A stretch of DNA of 64,000 nucleotides from Globodera rostochiensis (GCA_018350325.1 JAEVLN010000006.1:3052693-3116692), one strand, 5' to 3'; positions 44,391 through 56,143 are shown, numbered from the stretch's first letter. A program made the numbers and translations. Notes: a model not told the origin generated them from the letters alone.

Positions 44391-47245
44391 TCATTTGTTT
44401 GATGCCATTGAAACAATCTCAAAAACTTGCGGATTGGAATTTTGAAATTCGGCCAGTAATTGTCCATACAAAGCACTTAGCTTCGGTTGTTCAAGTATTC
44501 TAAAAATATTAAATTTTTAAATTTAAAGTAACAACGTAGATTAAAAACATATTTATTTTAAAAATGTCTTTATTGAAGTTTAAAAATAACTCCGAATTTT
44601 TTATTTTTAAAATAGATAATTTTTACTCAATGCTCTGAATTGCGGGAAAATGGTTAGACGACATATTGCATGCCATCGGCACACTGCTGCTGCTGCTGCA
44701 CGTCGTTGTCAACAATGGCGGCGGAAAGCTGCTTGAAGAAGCGAACATTGCGGCACGCTGTTGAACTGCTTCATGTAGAGAGACTGGCGGCGGCATGGTG
44801 CATGCATTGTGCGAGTTGAATGCAGTCAATGATAGCGGCGGCATGCTGTCACTGAATGCTGCGAGCGTCGATTTCTGTTGTTGTGCAACAAACAGTTGGC
44901 TCAGGAAACGAGAAGATGAAGCAGCGCTTGTGGTGTTAATTGCCGCACATTGAGGCAACGCTTGATTTATAATAAATTTGTTTTCTACATTTTCAGCTCG
45001 ATTCATTGGTGTTGGTTCTTCATCTGCGTCAGTATCAGCATCAGTTTGGTGGTCTTCACTCATTATTTTTTGATCAATTTTACTTTCTTCATCGACATTA
45101 GGGGTCTGAAATATTTATTAATCAATATATCACGTACTTTTTTAAAAAATATCTTTTTATTTAGTTACCAAATTTCTCGGCATTTCAGAACTTGTCGGCC
45201 GCGTTTCTGGTGATGAATTTGAATGATCGTAATTCGCAAATTTTGGTTTAATGCCAAACATTTCAGCCATCACGGGATTTTGTACCAAAGTCTGAAAATG
45301 TAACTTCTTAAAGTTCAAATAATTTTTAAGGTTTTATTACCTGCCCAATGGTAAATAGTGCGGGCAATATCAGAAGCATTTGAGCAAAACAAACCGAAGC
45401 GTCATTGGTTGAACTGCCAGCTAACAAAATTGCACGCAAAAAGCCATCTCGATTTTTGATAAGCCTAGAAAATATTTTCAAAAATATAATTTATATTATG
45501 TTTTCAATTTAATTAATAATTACCAATGTTTTGATTGATCACTGATTTCCGAAACATCAGGTTGAAGCAATATAGCAGCCTTAAGGCATGCAAAGTCAAT
45601 GCTTTTCATATTCATTCGTCTAAACGGGCCAATCAATTCATCCTAAAAACAAAAAAAAGTGCAAATAAATGCTTTCAAATTACTATATGTATATATTTAA
45701 ATAAAATAATAAAACGGACCCGGATTTTTGTGAGAACACCTTTAGCCTCATTTGCTTCGTTTTGTTGGAGTGTGAAAAAGGTGTCATTTGGAAGGAGCAG
45801 AATTGATTGAGATGAAGCTTGACCATTGTTGCTCATAAAATTCAGTGACCGCTGAACAGCGTGAAGAAGTGTGAAAGCAGCGGCACAATGTTGCAGCAAA
45901 ATTACCTGAAAATAATTTTATATGTTAACAACAAAAAATATAAAAATTTGCAACATTTAGTCACTTTGTCATTGGATTTAAGCTCAGAAATTGCATGCAG
46001 CGAATTTGACCATTTGTTCAAATAATGAAAGGCCCGGTCTCCGATGGATGTAGACGACAGAAACACGGGCTCAAGCTGTACTCGTGACTCAATGGTCAAC
46101 TAAATTTTGAACAAATTTTATTTCCAGAAATTAAATTTTAAAAATTAATTTTCTACCAATTGCTCTAAAACCAATTTACTATTATTGCCAACAAAAATAG
46201 CAGATAAATGTTGTTGTTGTTGCAGAACTGGCGAGTTGTTTGCATTGTCATTATAAGACTCCTGAATTAAAAACCCAAAATTTTTATCATGTTAATAAAA
46301 TTAAAAAAAACTATTATTAATCAAAATATTTAAAATAAAAAATTACCCCGTTTACTTCATCAGTATGAAAAGCATTCAAATCTGCATCAACAGATTTTCG
46401 CAAACGACGCGTTGACCCAATGCGATCACCTTGATATTTATTGTATCGAAATAAAATACACATTTAAAAATATTTACATAATTAATTTTAAAATTAATTT
46501 AAAAATTTTACTCACGTTCATTCTGTATCGCATCGGGACGCATTCCATTAATTACACATTTACGAAAGCGACATGAACGGCACGCATTACGACGCTCTTT
46601 GTCCACACGGCACAGATTGGAAAATCGGCTATAAATAAAGTTTTATTGGAATTTTTCGTTTTGTAAATTTTAAATTTTGAGCTCAAGGGCCAAAAAAAAC
46701 TTTTTATTACCATGTATAGTGCAAATTCTGCCAAACGGAACGTCGGAAAAAGCCTTTGCATCCATTGCAAGAAATGGCGCCTTCATTTAAAAAATTAAAT
46801 ACATTAAAAAACCTTTTACGTTCAAAAAATGAATTACCGTAATGTTTTCCAATTGCTTTGTCTCCGCACACAACACACTAAAATTAAATTTTTTTTTTTA
46901 GTTTTTATTAATAATAACGAAGATTAAAAATCTGTTATTGATCGAGTGCAAGTATGTACTATAACAAAAAAAAAAGTCCCAATCTTCTTCTCAACCAAAT
47001 AAATATTTTTGAGTTTACCAAATCTTGTGACGGCAAAACTGTATTTGCCATGATGGCATGACCAGAAGCTAAAAAAATGGTATATTGTAGAAATGATTAT
47101 ATAATTTTGTGTAAAAATTGATGATAATAAAATATTTTATATATTTTATTTATTCACCCTCAGCAAGCATTAGAAAATTCGGTTGAACCATTGACGGTTG
47201 AGAAAATGAACTGCCGCCGAACAAAATTGATTGCGAGGATGGCAT
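44391..47245 (-). CDS. Nuclear hormone receptor (HNF4-type supplementary family)
   Basis: Fourteen exons: 47245-47158, 47068-47019, 46877-46838, 46780-46711, 46628-46516, 46429-46347, 46261-46157, 46099-45965, 45905-45720, 45642-45524, 45464-45341, 45291-45169, 45105-44627 and 44499-44391, giving 607 residues. The DNA-binding domain (residues 47-120) has both zinc fingers: [20 protein letters not shown] with P-box [10 protein letters not shown], then [20 protein letters not shown] and [10 protein letters not shown]. It leads into [11 protein letters not shown], as in HNF4. The ligand-binding domain shows [25 protein letters not shown] and [21 protein letters not shown] long Ser/Met/Pro-rich tail follows. 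The last exon ([18 protein letters not shown]) is reached by a donor two bases before an in-frame stop, so an alternative transcript could end at 44623. Role: DNA-binding transcription factor, ligand unknown. Confidence 0.87.
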
Positions 47246-49230
47246 AAATTTTGCTTTTCAAATAATTTATAAAGCTAAAATGGCACAATATTCGATTAGG
47301 CAAATAAATTTTATAAATTAGAAAATTAATTTATTTCAATCTCGGAGTCGTTTGAGGATAAGATGTTTCGAAATTTTTATTACTGTGCTAAAATGGCAAC
47401 TCGTAATTATTACTAAATATAATGTTGGAAACCACATTCATGAATAAAAAATGGGCACATTTTGGCAAGCAATAAAAATTTGTATTTGGAAATTGTACAA
47501 AAGTTAATTAAAAATTTGGCTTTGAGTCTTTGTGCCCAGAATAGGTAAGTTTCAAATGTAATTGGCATTACGTAAAAAATGTGCAGCAAATGAATAGAAG
47601 CAATTTGCCCGAAAATGGCAAAAGATGGAAAGAAAAAAAATCTATTATAAGCCCGATAAAATGGCGATTTTGTGTGACGAAAGGATAAAAAGGTGCGATT
47701 GTGATAGCCGCTAAAGAATAGGCAAAATGTGCCAACATCTTTGGCCAACCTCTTCAACCATTTATTGGTAGGGATGTATAAATTGAATGTTTTATGGTTG
47801 GGTTAATTTTTTTTAAAAGTCAATAGATCAGTATCAAAATAGTTTTTTGGAAATTTTATGAATGTTTTTAAAATTAATAAATTCAAAAAAAATTCAATGT
47901 ATTTTAAATGACAACTTAAAATATTAAAAAAACGAAAAGAAATTCGAAAAATGAATAGTTTTTAAATTTTTAGCTAAGAAAAATAAAGTTTAGGTATTTT
48001 AATTGATTTCAATAAATGTTAAGTGAAAAATTAGCAATATTTACAAAGCCAATCTTTATTTAAGAACTGCTGAATAAATATTTAAGAAATCCGTACAATT
48101 AATAGGAAAAAATAGAACCAATTTTTAGTGACAAAAAATCACTTAAAGGTACAATTGTTGAAATTCAGATGGACAAACATTTGAATGATTTCAAAATGTG
48201 AAAGCTGGTAATGATTCTCTGGACTCAAAAAGGTACTTTTAAAGATTGTCTGATCAACTAACTGATCATTAGTAAAAAGTTAGAGAAAATAATTCTGATA
48301 TATTTTTTGTTGTTGTTAATTTTTGAATAAAATATTTAGTGCTATTTCAAAAATTAAAATGAACATTGTTTTTTAAATTAATTTTTAAAATCAGGTGACT
48401 AGAGGAGACCGGACAACCAGACCAAACATGTGGACCGGCCTAATTTTGGGTTACCTGAATTTAATTATTTCAAACAAAAATTAAGCATAAAGATTTTTTG
48501 TAAATATTAGGCAGCCATCATTTTACCAACCTTGTTGCGCTAATAAATCAATTTTAAAATTTCTCTGTCAAAAAAAAGATACTAGGGCCGAGATTTATAT
48601 GTTTTTACATGTTTTTTTGCGAACAGGCCCAAAATAACATTTTAGTCCATATAAATTCATAGTTTTGAGAATAAATCTATATTCCATAATAACCATATTG
48701 TTGGAATTTTCCGAAAATTCCTTAAGAAAAATGCAATAAAACAAAAAATTTGTTGAGACAGAAAAAGAGCGGCAAGAAAGGGAAAAAGAAAATGTTAAAG
48801 GGGAAAAAATGAGTGATAGATAACAATGGGAAGCGGTCGTTTGTTTTTGATCGACGAACGATTGCCGAACAAATTTGATCAATGTGATGGGGTGGGGGGA
48901 CCGGTGTTCGACGGTTCATTTGACGTCATCAGGGTTGCTCCCTGCGACCAATTTTCGGCAAGACTCTAGTGCAAGTAAGTGCAAGTACGCAGAACACAAG
49001 AGAATGTGACAAACAGAGAATGAGGGAAGATTTTTTCAAAAATTAAAAAATTTAAAACTCATTAATTGCAATTCAAACATTTATTTTTCTTGTAAATTTT
49101 GCTTCATCTTTGGTTACATTTTATGCTTTTTGAACAGATACCAATTAGGCTTATTGATTTTCCTTGACTTGTTGTTTAATTAAATGCTTTTAATTTTTAA
49201 TTATTTTTGAAAACTAGGCTCGTGAAACAC

Positions 49231-49371
49231 AGCTTAACTAGAGTGAAGCGTCACCGGGATTTTTAGGAAAAACCAGGTCCGGGATTGGTCGGGATCGTGA
49301 AAGGCAAAATAGAGACAAATATTTTCAACCAACCCGACCGGTCCGGTCAGTCCCGTTTCACTCTAAGCTTA
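49231..49371. mobile_element. Small MITE-like element
   Basis: AGCTTAACTAGAGTGAA at the left and TTCACTCTAAGCTT at the right are inverted with a short gap. The interior has the TCCGGG/CCCGACC composition of the GC-rich dispersed repeat. Confidence 0.45.
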
Positions 49372-49599
49372 ATGGCAATAATATTTCTTAAAAATTGAAA
49401 TTTTAAATTTGGTAATTTATTACGTTTTATTTATTCAATGATTGATAAAACATTTAAAAACACGCGTTTGCAATTAGCAAATAAATTAAGTTTATGGTCT
49501 CATCAACTGGGAAAAATCACGATCAATCTTCAAAGTTTACTGAATTTTAAAAGCGTACTTATTTCCATGAAGGTACTTGGAAATAGCCATTCTGTCGGT

Positions 49600-49685
49600 G
49601 TTAAAAAAATTTTCAAATCTGTTAACAAATTGAGTCAAAAATTCTAAATTTCCTCGGCGGCGCCTATCGCTACCGCCTAGAGTGT
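49600..49685. repeat. GGCGCCGCC-type dispersed repeat
   Basis: CTGTTAACAAATTGAGTCAA precedes CGGCGGCGCCTATCGCTACC, the same word order as the other members (inverse orientation to 20530). Confidence 0.55.
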
Positions 49686-49689
49686 AGGT

Positions 49690-49790
49690 CGTTTGGGCCC
49701 TGACGTTTGGGAGCCGAAGTTTGGGCCCTGCCGTTTGGGCACCGACGTTTTGGCCCCGCCGTTTTGGGCCCCGGACGTTTGGGCCCCATC
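49690..49790. repeat. GTTTGGGCCC short tandem repeat
   Basis: CGTTTGGGCCCTGACGTTTG-type units of about 17-20 bp recur six times with point changes. A reverse-complement remnant, GGGGCCCAAACGGCGGGCCC, lies at 50277. Confidence 0.65.
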
Positions 49791-49987
49791 ATTTTTTTGG
49801 CCGCCAATTGCCGAACAATTTTATTCAGAGCTTTTTAAAATGAACAAATACATAACAAAAATATCAATTCAAATACAACAATCTGAAAATTGGAAGAAAT
49901 TTAGGGGTTCATTTGGTAATTGCTAGAAATGCCACAAAGTTTCAAAATGAGGTGAAGTTGTTCCACCCTGGCTTGGGGTTCGTTAGG

Positions 49988-50043
49988 CCTAAGCCATCCT
50001 GAGCTTAGGCTTAGGCCTAGCTAGCCTGAACTTAGGCTTAGGC
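49988..50043. repeat. Interstitial TTAGGC telomere-like repeats
   Basis: Five TTAGGC hexamers occur within about 55 bp (GCTTAGGCTTAGGCC, AACTTAGGCTTAGGC), mixed with inverse GCCTAA. TTAGGC is the nematode telomere unit. A more degenerate block lies near 31410-31450. Confidence 0.55.
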
Positions 50044-50579
50044 AAAAAATAGTGGGCCTGTAATTGATGTAAAAAAATAGCAAGTATGTGAACGGTGTTT
50101 TTACTTATACATATGTATGTATGCGTCAGGGTTGCGTCGAACCTTCAATTTCGAAGGTTTTCCTTCGTTTCGATTTCGAAAACCAAAATAAAAAAAATTT
50201 CGATTTTGAAAACCACAATAAAAAAATTTCGATTTCGAAAATTTTTCTTTCGACGCAACCCTGATATCCCTTCCTTGGGGCCCAAACGGCGGGCCCCAAA
50301 AAAATTCGCAATTTGCAAATCGCAAGTTTTCGTTTGCGCAATTTATTCTTAACAAAAACTTAAAAATTATAAAAAAATTTCCGACGTCGCAGACAGGAGC
50401 CGGATGTATACTGATATGAAGGTCGCAGATATCCCCGTGCATATTCGTATATTTGAGTACCGTTTTTATAATCATTTTTTTTGAAACGAATGCATTCTAT
50501 CCTCATTTGTCGACATTCATTTTTATGCTTAAGTTGTTTTTTTGTTTTTATTGGCCTTAATTTGAATATTTTGTTTTAA

Positions 50580-50729
50580 ATGAATGAATTTCCCGACAAA
50601 CTTTCTGAACAATTGTCCAAGGATGAAATTATGGAGTCAAAGCTGAAGTTGCTGGTGATTTTCTACAATCATAAGGGGGAAGGACCCTTTTATTTTGCAA
50701 AATTCGTAATTTTAAACCAATTTTCTTAA
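50580..50729 (+). CDS. Short open frame, 49 codons, possible gene remnant
   Basis: It begins MNEFPDKLSEQLSKDEIMES, then KLKLLVIFYNHKGEG, a composition unlike the surrounding repeat-derived frames. The last dozen codons run into a GGCGCCGCC-family repeat. No family was recognised and no splice partner was found, so it may be an exon fragment. Confidence 0.2.
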   Translation: MNEFPDKLSEQLSKDEIMESKLKLLVIFYNHKGEGPFYFAKFVILNQFS

Positions 50730-51216
50730 CAAATTCCATCAAAAAAAATTCCGTCGGCGCCAATTTGATCCCTAAAATTGATTCTGGAGAAATTTTTTGA
50801 GTGTAATTGGATTTAGTAAAAATTTGATCAAACCATCTTTCTCCAATATATGCAAATGGCATATTAAAGTCTTTGCACATGTTACTATTCTTGATTATTA
50901 TGATGTATACAAATTTAAAAAAAAAATTTAATTTACACAAAGCATAATTAATTCAATCTACGACATTCTTATTTCATTTTTAATACGATAAATTAAAATA
51001 AAAGAAGTTAAGTTCCTATTTTATTAACAATATTAAGCACATCATCCTAGTAATTTATTTGTCATCCAACATTAAGCATAATTTGATAAGTCGTCAGACA
51101 AGATCATTAAAAAATATATATTATGGGCGGCGGATATATAATGAGAGGATGTTGTTGGCAGATTGATGAAGAAATCAAAAACATTCCCAAAGCATAGAAA
51201 ATCAATTAAAGTTTGT

Positions 51217-51377
51217 TGGCATCTTTTCTAACCTCTTCCATTGCCCAACTATTTTCAATTCAATCAGAAAATGCCAGACTCGGTGGCGTCAGTATAAAAG
51301 CAGTTGCAAAGGCAGCAGAAAACACATTCAAATTCCGCCATTTTCATTTAATAATTATTTTTATTAATTTCTCCAAA
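51217..51377 (+). promoter_or_regulatory. Putative promoter of lysine-rich gene copy A
   Basis: TGGCAT (51217-51222) and ATGCCA (51271-51276), the two orientations of the DOG-box hexamer, precede TATAAAAG at 51293-51300, 78 bp before the ATG. The arrangement repeats in copies B (54090, 54144, 54166), C (56945, 56999, 57021) and D (minus strand: 60900-60895, 60846-60841, 60824-60817). Confidence 0.55.
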
Positions 51378-52293
51378 ATGCGCGTCATTCTCTTCCTCGC
51401 CGTTGTTTGCCTGGTGTTGGCCGCTCTTCTGGAAACGGGTCCGGGATTATTCAAAAATATTAAAATCTATTTGAATATTTTGGCATTTCAGCTAACTCAA
51501 AGCCAGCAGACAAAAAGGCAAAGAAAGGTTTTGAAATCAAATCCAAACTATATCTCTTAACACATAACACATAATAGAAGCAGCGTCCACACCAGCAAAA
51601 GAAAAAGCATCGCCTAAGGCGGCTACCCCTGCAAAGGGTAAAGCAGCTAAAGGTGGGGTTTGATCAAAACATCAAAATAATTAATATAAAAAAATCAGAT
51701 ACAAAGTCGCCGACCAAAAAGGACTCCAAGCCTAAAAAGGGTTTGTTTTTTGAATTTTCTCCCAAAGTTATTTTTTAAAAATAGATGAAAAAAGTAAGTC
51801 AAAGAGCGATGCAAATAAAGACAAAGCACCCAAAGCTAAAAGCGTCGTAAAAGCCGGTAATATTTGACATTGTTTCAATTTTTAAAATGCAAATTTTAGC
51901 CACAAAACCTAAAAATGCCAAATCAACGCCAGGCAAAGACAAAAAATCTCCGGGTAAATGGCATTCAAATCTTTTGCTGTCACAGTTGCATGATTTATTT
52001 GAATATGTTAAGCGACGCCAAAAGCCATCAAAGCAGTGGAGCCCAAGCCGGAGTCATCGGTGCCCGGACCATCCAGTGCTCCAGTTGTAGCTGAACGGGA
52101 CGTAGGGGAAGCATCGGTTAATGACTTTGACACCGTCGATGATTTTGGAGCTGAGGACAATGAATTCGATGAAGACAACGATTTGGCGGAGGAGGAGGAC
52201 CCGCTTAACGATGACGCATTCGATGGTACTGCCGATGACTTCAGCGGCATGGGGCTGGACCAGGACAAGCCAAAATCCAATATGGACGAATAA
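51378..52293 (+). CDS. Secreted lysine-rich/acidic protein, copy A
   Basis: Seven exons: 51378-51438, 51492-51527, 51578-51652, 51699-51740, 51785-51856, 51900-51953 and 52013-52293, giving 206 residues. Residues 1-20 are a signal peptide (MRVILFLAVVCLVLAALL, then ET). Residues 21-113 are Lys/Ala/Ser/Pro-rich with motifs such as TPAKGKAAK, SPTKKDSKPKK and STPGKDKKSP, resembling histone H1 tails and containing possible bipartite nuclear localisation signals. The C-terminus (about 137-206) is acidic: FDTVDDFGAEDNEFDEDNDL, then DDFSGMGLDQDKPKSNMDE. All six introns are phase 1 and each internal exon length is a multiple of three. No family was recognised. A secreted protein with H1-like basic and acidic halves could act on host chromatin or nucleoli, but that is speculation. 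AATAAA at 52428 is a likely poly(A) signal. Confidence 0.88.
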
Positions 52294-52504
52294 AGGACGG
52301 AAAGTCTGGCCAAATCTCATTCGGGACAAGTGAAATCAAAAATGCCATCGTCGCAACAAATTTTTCGATGCATAGCAACCAAAATTAGGATCAAAATGTT
52401 TTTGAAATTTTTAAAGTATATTTGTCGAATAAAACGTTACGGTGTCTCATCATCCAGAAACTCCACGGACACTATATGTGTTGCCGGAAAATTAAAATGT
52501 TTAG

Positions 52505-52640
52505 TGTTTGATCTCGGTTGGCCCCGCTCCCGGTTGAAAGTCTTGGTCCCCATACCGGGTTTTCGGATCCCGGAAAGTCCCGGGTTTTTCCCAAAGTTCC
52601 AGCCCCGTACTACCCAGTTTGTATTGGTATTCGGCTGTGC
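52505..52640. repeat. GC-rich TCCCGG-type repeat downstream of copy A
   Basis: GGTTTTCGGATCCCGGAAAG and TCCCGGGTTTTT words in the 3' region. The same block lies in unit 2 near 55380-55515. Confidence 0.45.
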
Positions 52641-52945
52641 AGGCACTAGACTGGCAAATTGTGACACGGCCTAAAGCCCGCCCAACCCATTTCTGACTAC
52701 ACGATAAAAGCCCGCGGCCCTCATAAACCCGGTATATTGTTTAAATATTTGCTATTAAAATTTCAAAAAAAAAAGCTACCCTTAAAAAGAACCTTTTCAA
52801 TACGCCTCATTTATATATTTAATCAAATTTCATGTCTTAAATTTATTAAAATATTTCCTAACATTTTTTAATTCAAATTTTTAGCCCTTCGTTGAAACGA
52901 AAAACATATTTTTGTCGGTTGTCATTTTAACGAGGCTATTTGGAT

Positions 52946-53225
52946 TAAAAACCGCGGAACCGCCAAAATCCGGAACCGCTTAACCGCCAAAATCCCAAAC
53001 CGCTTTGAACCGGACCGCGGAACAGCCAAAATCCGGAATCGCTTCTGAATTGGACCCGCCAAATCCGGAACCGCTTTTGCACCGTAACCGCTAAAATCCG
53101 GAACCTCTTTCGAGGAACCACATAAATCCTGACCGCTTTGAAACCGGACCACGGAATCGCCAAAATCCGTTGGAACTGAAAACGTGAAGCGCCAAAAACC
53201 AAAACCGCTTCTGCCGCCCGACATT
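52946..53225. repeat. GGAACCGCCAAAATCCGGAA minisatellite, unit 1
   Basis: Degenerate short units of CCGCCAAAATCCGGAACCGC, about 280 bp. It is the reverse complement of the much longer array at 61203-62140. Open frames across it are artefacts of the repeat. Confidence 0.8.
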
Positions 53226-53288
53226 GTTCGGTGGGGTATGGCAATCATCACCGAACAATCGCCATTTGGAATGGAAAGTATTCATTGA

Positions 53289-53522
53289 TATAGACTAAAG
53301 CTGGTCCACTTCGTCAACACAGCTCTTCTTGGCACCGACCAGCAGATCATAGTGTTTCTGGACGCCATTTCAATGGCACTGCAACGAATTGAACCGCACT
53401 TTCAAGCGATTGGTGCCGTAGAAGAAACTCCGGAAGAGATAATGGAAGAAACGGAGGAGGAAAACATGTCGTTGCTTGAAGAGCATAACGAAATTTCTAT
53501 TGATCACACCATTTTACTTTAG
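53289..53522 (+). CDS. Conserved open frame in the tandem unit (possible exon or gene remnant)
   Basis: 77 codons without an early Met. They read KLVHFVNTALLGTDQQIIVF, then LDAISMALQRIEPHF, an acidic stretch EETPEEIMEETEEEN and DHTILL before TAG. An acceptor-like GATATAG precedes it. The composition looks protein-like, unlike the repeat-derived frames nearby. It is preserved at 56144-56377 in unit 2. No family was recognised. Confidence 0.3.
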   Translation, partial: YRLKLVHFVNTALLGTDQQIIVFLDAISMALQRIEPHFQAIGAVEETPEEIMEETEEENMSLLEEHNEISIDHTILL

Positions 53523-54250
53523 AGCCCTTTTTATGTTCAACAATCGTCACAATTCTTACTTCTAGCCCCCTTATTTATGTTTAACAAATTTTTATCCTAG
53601 AAATTTATTATTTTTTTATGAAAACTCTGGTCACGATTATGAGAATATTTATATCATTGAAACCAGATAAAGTTGATTTTATATGCAGTTCGGCACTGGG
53701 TCCTGTTATTCGACACTCGGAATGTATTTGGTTTATTCTACACACGGACCATTCGACACTGGGACTTTCAACACTCGGACCAGTAGCCATGAAATTTTTT
53801 TAAAGAACTATTTTTTTGAAAAAATCTACGACCTTTGTAAAATTTTTAAAATACAATAAATTAAAATATAAATTAGAAGTTTATGTTTTATTTAACAATA
53901 AATATTTAAGCGCATAATTGGTGCAATTATTGTAATCCAACATTATGCATAAATTTAATAAAATCGTCAATGAGATATGCATTTAAAATATATTTGTGGG
54001 CGGCGGATATATGATGAGAGGATGTTGTTGGCAGATTGATGAAGAAATCAAAAACATTCCCAAAGCATAGAAAATCAATTAAAGTTTGTTGGCATCTTTT
54101 CTAACCTCTTCCATTGCCCAACTATTTTCAATTCAATCAGAAAATGCCAGACTCGGTGGCGTCAGTATAAAAGCAGTTGCAAAGGCAGCAGAAAACACAT
54201 TCAAATTCCGCCATTTTCATTTAATAATTATTTTTATTAATTTCTCCAAA

Positions 54251-55166
54251 ATGCGCGTCATTCTCTTCCTCGCCGTTGTTTGCCTGGTGTTGGCCGCTCT
54301 TCTGGAAACGGGTCCGGGATTATTCAAAAATATTAAAATCTATTTGAATATTTTGGCATTTCAGCTAACTCAAAGCCAGCAGACAAAAAGGCAAAGAAAG
54401 GTTTTGAAATCAAATCCAAACTATATCTCTTAACACATAACACATAATAGAAGCAGCGTCCACACCAGCAAAAGAAAAAGCATCGCCTAAGGCGGCTACC
54501 CCTGCAAAGGGTAAAGCAGCTAAAGGTGGGGTTTGATCAAAACATCAAAATAATTAATATAAAAAAATCAGATACAAAGTCGCCGACCAAAAAGGACTCC
54601 AAGCCTAAAAAGGGTTTGTTTTTTGAATTTTCTCCCAAAGTTATTTTTTAAAAATAGATGAAAAAAGTAAGTCAAAGAGCGTTGCAAATAAAGACAAAGC
54701 ACCCAAAGCTAAAAGCGTCGTAAAAGCCGGTAATATTTGACATTGTTTCAATTTTTAAAATGCAAATTTTAGCCACAAAACCTAAAAATGCCAAATCAAC
54801 GCCAGGCAAAGACAAAAAATCTCCGGGTAAATGGCATTCAAATCTTTTGCTGTCACAGTTGCGTGATTTATTTGAATATGTTAAGCGACGCCAAAAACCA
54901 TCAAAGCAGCGGAGCCCAAGCCGGAGTCATCGGTGCCCGGACCATCCAGTGCTCCAGTTGTAGCTGAACGGGACGTAGGGGAAGCATCTGTCAATGACTT
55001 TGACACCGTCGATGATTTTGGAGCTGAGGACAATGAATTCGATGAAGACAACGATTTGGCGGAGGAGGAGGAACCGCTTAACGATGACGCATTCGATGGT
55101 ACTGCCGATGACTTCAGCGGCATGGGGCTGGACCAGGACAAGCCAAAATCCAATATGGACGAATAA
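54251..55166 (+). CDS. Secreted lysine-rich/acidic protein, copy B
   Basis: Exons 54251-54311, 54365-54400, 54451-54525, 54572-54613, 54658-54729, 54773-54826 and 54886-55166, giving 206 residues. The structure is identical to copy A. Changes seen include Asp to Val in exon 5 (AGCGTTGCA), Ala to Thr where GCCATC reads ACCATC, and Asp to Glu in the acidic run (GAGGAGGAACCG). Signal peptide, Lys-rich modules and acidic tail are intact, and the promoter is conserved. Probably a functional recent paralogue of unknown role. Confidence 0.88.
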
Positions 55167-55800
55167 AGGACGGAAAGTCTGGCCAAATCTCATTCGGGAC
55201 AAGTGAAATCAAAAATGCCATCGTCGCAACAAATTTTTCGATGCATAGCAACCAAAATTAGGATCAAAATGTTTTTGAAATTTTTAAAGTATATTTGTCG
55301 AATAAAACGTTACGGTGTCTCATCATCCAGAAACTCCACGGACACAATATGTGTTGCCGGAAAATTAAAATGTTTAGTGTTTGATCTCGGTTGGCCCCGC
55401 TCCCGGTTGAAAGTCTTGGTCCCCATACCGGGTTTTCGGATCCCGGAAAGTCCCGGGTTTTTCCCAAAGTTCCAGCCCCGTACTACCCAGTTTATATTGG
55501 TATTCGGCTGTGCAGGCACTAGACTGGCAAATTGTGACACGGCCTAAAGCCCGCCCAACCCATTTCTGACTACACGATAAAAGCCCGCGGCCCTCATAAA
55601 CCCGGTATATTGTTTAAATATTTGCTATTAAAATTTCAAAAAAAAAAAGCTACCCTTAAAAAGAACCTTTTCAATACGCCTCATTTATATATTTAATCAA
55701 ATTTCATGTCTTAAATTTATTAAAATATTTCCTATTTAGCCCTTCGTTGAAACGAAAAACATATTTTTGTCGGTTGTCATTTTAACGAGGCTATTTGGAT

Positions 55801-56080
55801 TAAAAACCGCGGAACCGCCAAAATCCGGAACCGCTTAACCGCCAAAATCCCAAACCGCTTTGAACCGGACCGCGGAACAGCCAAAATCCGGAATCGCTTC
55901 TGAATTGGACCCGCCAAATCCGGAACCGCTTTTGCACCGTAACCGCTAAAATCCGGAACCTCTTTCGAGGAACCACATAAATCCTGACCGCTTTGAAACC
56001 GGACCACGGAATCGCCAAAATCCGTTGGAACTGAAAACGTGAAGCGCCAAAAACCAAAACCGCTTCTGCCGCCCGACATT
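55801..56080. repeat. GGAACCGCCAAAATCCGGAA minisatellite, unit 2
   Basis: Same array as at 52946-53225, unchanged in length. Confidence 0.8.
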
Positions 56081-56143
56081 GTTCGGTGGGGTATGGCAAT
56101 CATCACCGAACAATCGCCATTTGGAATGGAAAGTATTCATTGA

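Larger units (their letters stand above)
47246..51120. other. Gene-poor, repeat-rich region
   Basis: No multi-exon gene is supported. Features listed separately: an inverted-repeat element (49231-49371), a GGCGCCGCC-family copy (49600-49685), GTTTGGGCCC short repeats (49690-49790, with an inverted remnant near 50275), TTAGGC words (49988-50043) and a 49-codon open frame (50580-50729). Confidence 0.5.
51121..53993 (+). repeat. Tandem unit 1 (2873 bp) carrying lysine-rich gene copy A
   Basis: The unit runs from GGGCGGCGGATATAT to the same word in the next unit. It contains promoter, gene, 3' region, a GGAACCGC minisatellite, a conserved open frame and spacer. Unit 2 is collinear and nearly identical; the offset between the two genes is exactly 2873 bp. 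Confidence 0.85.

Noticed and set aside
47413..47757. Minus-strand 114-codon frame, Phe-rich
   Set aside because: No ATG start, AT-driven composition, no recognisable domain and no splice partners.
52008..52329. Antisense Ser-rich frame opposite the acidic exon of copies A-E
   Set aside because: Shadow of the GAT/GAA-rich coding exon; the sense strand has consistent splicing in five copies.
52922..53251. Minus-strand frame in the lysine-rich unit reading RFRILAV repeats
   Set aside because: Antisense translation of the GGAACCGCC minisatellite; duplicated together with it.
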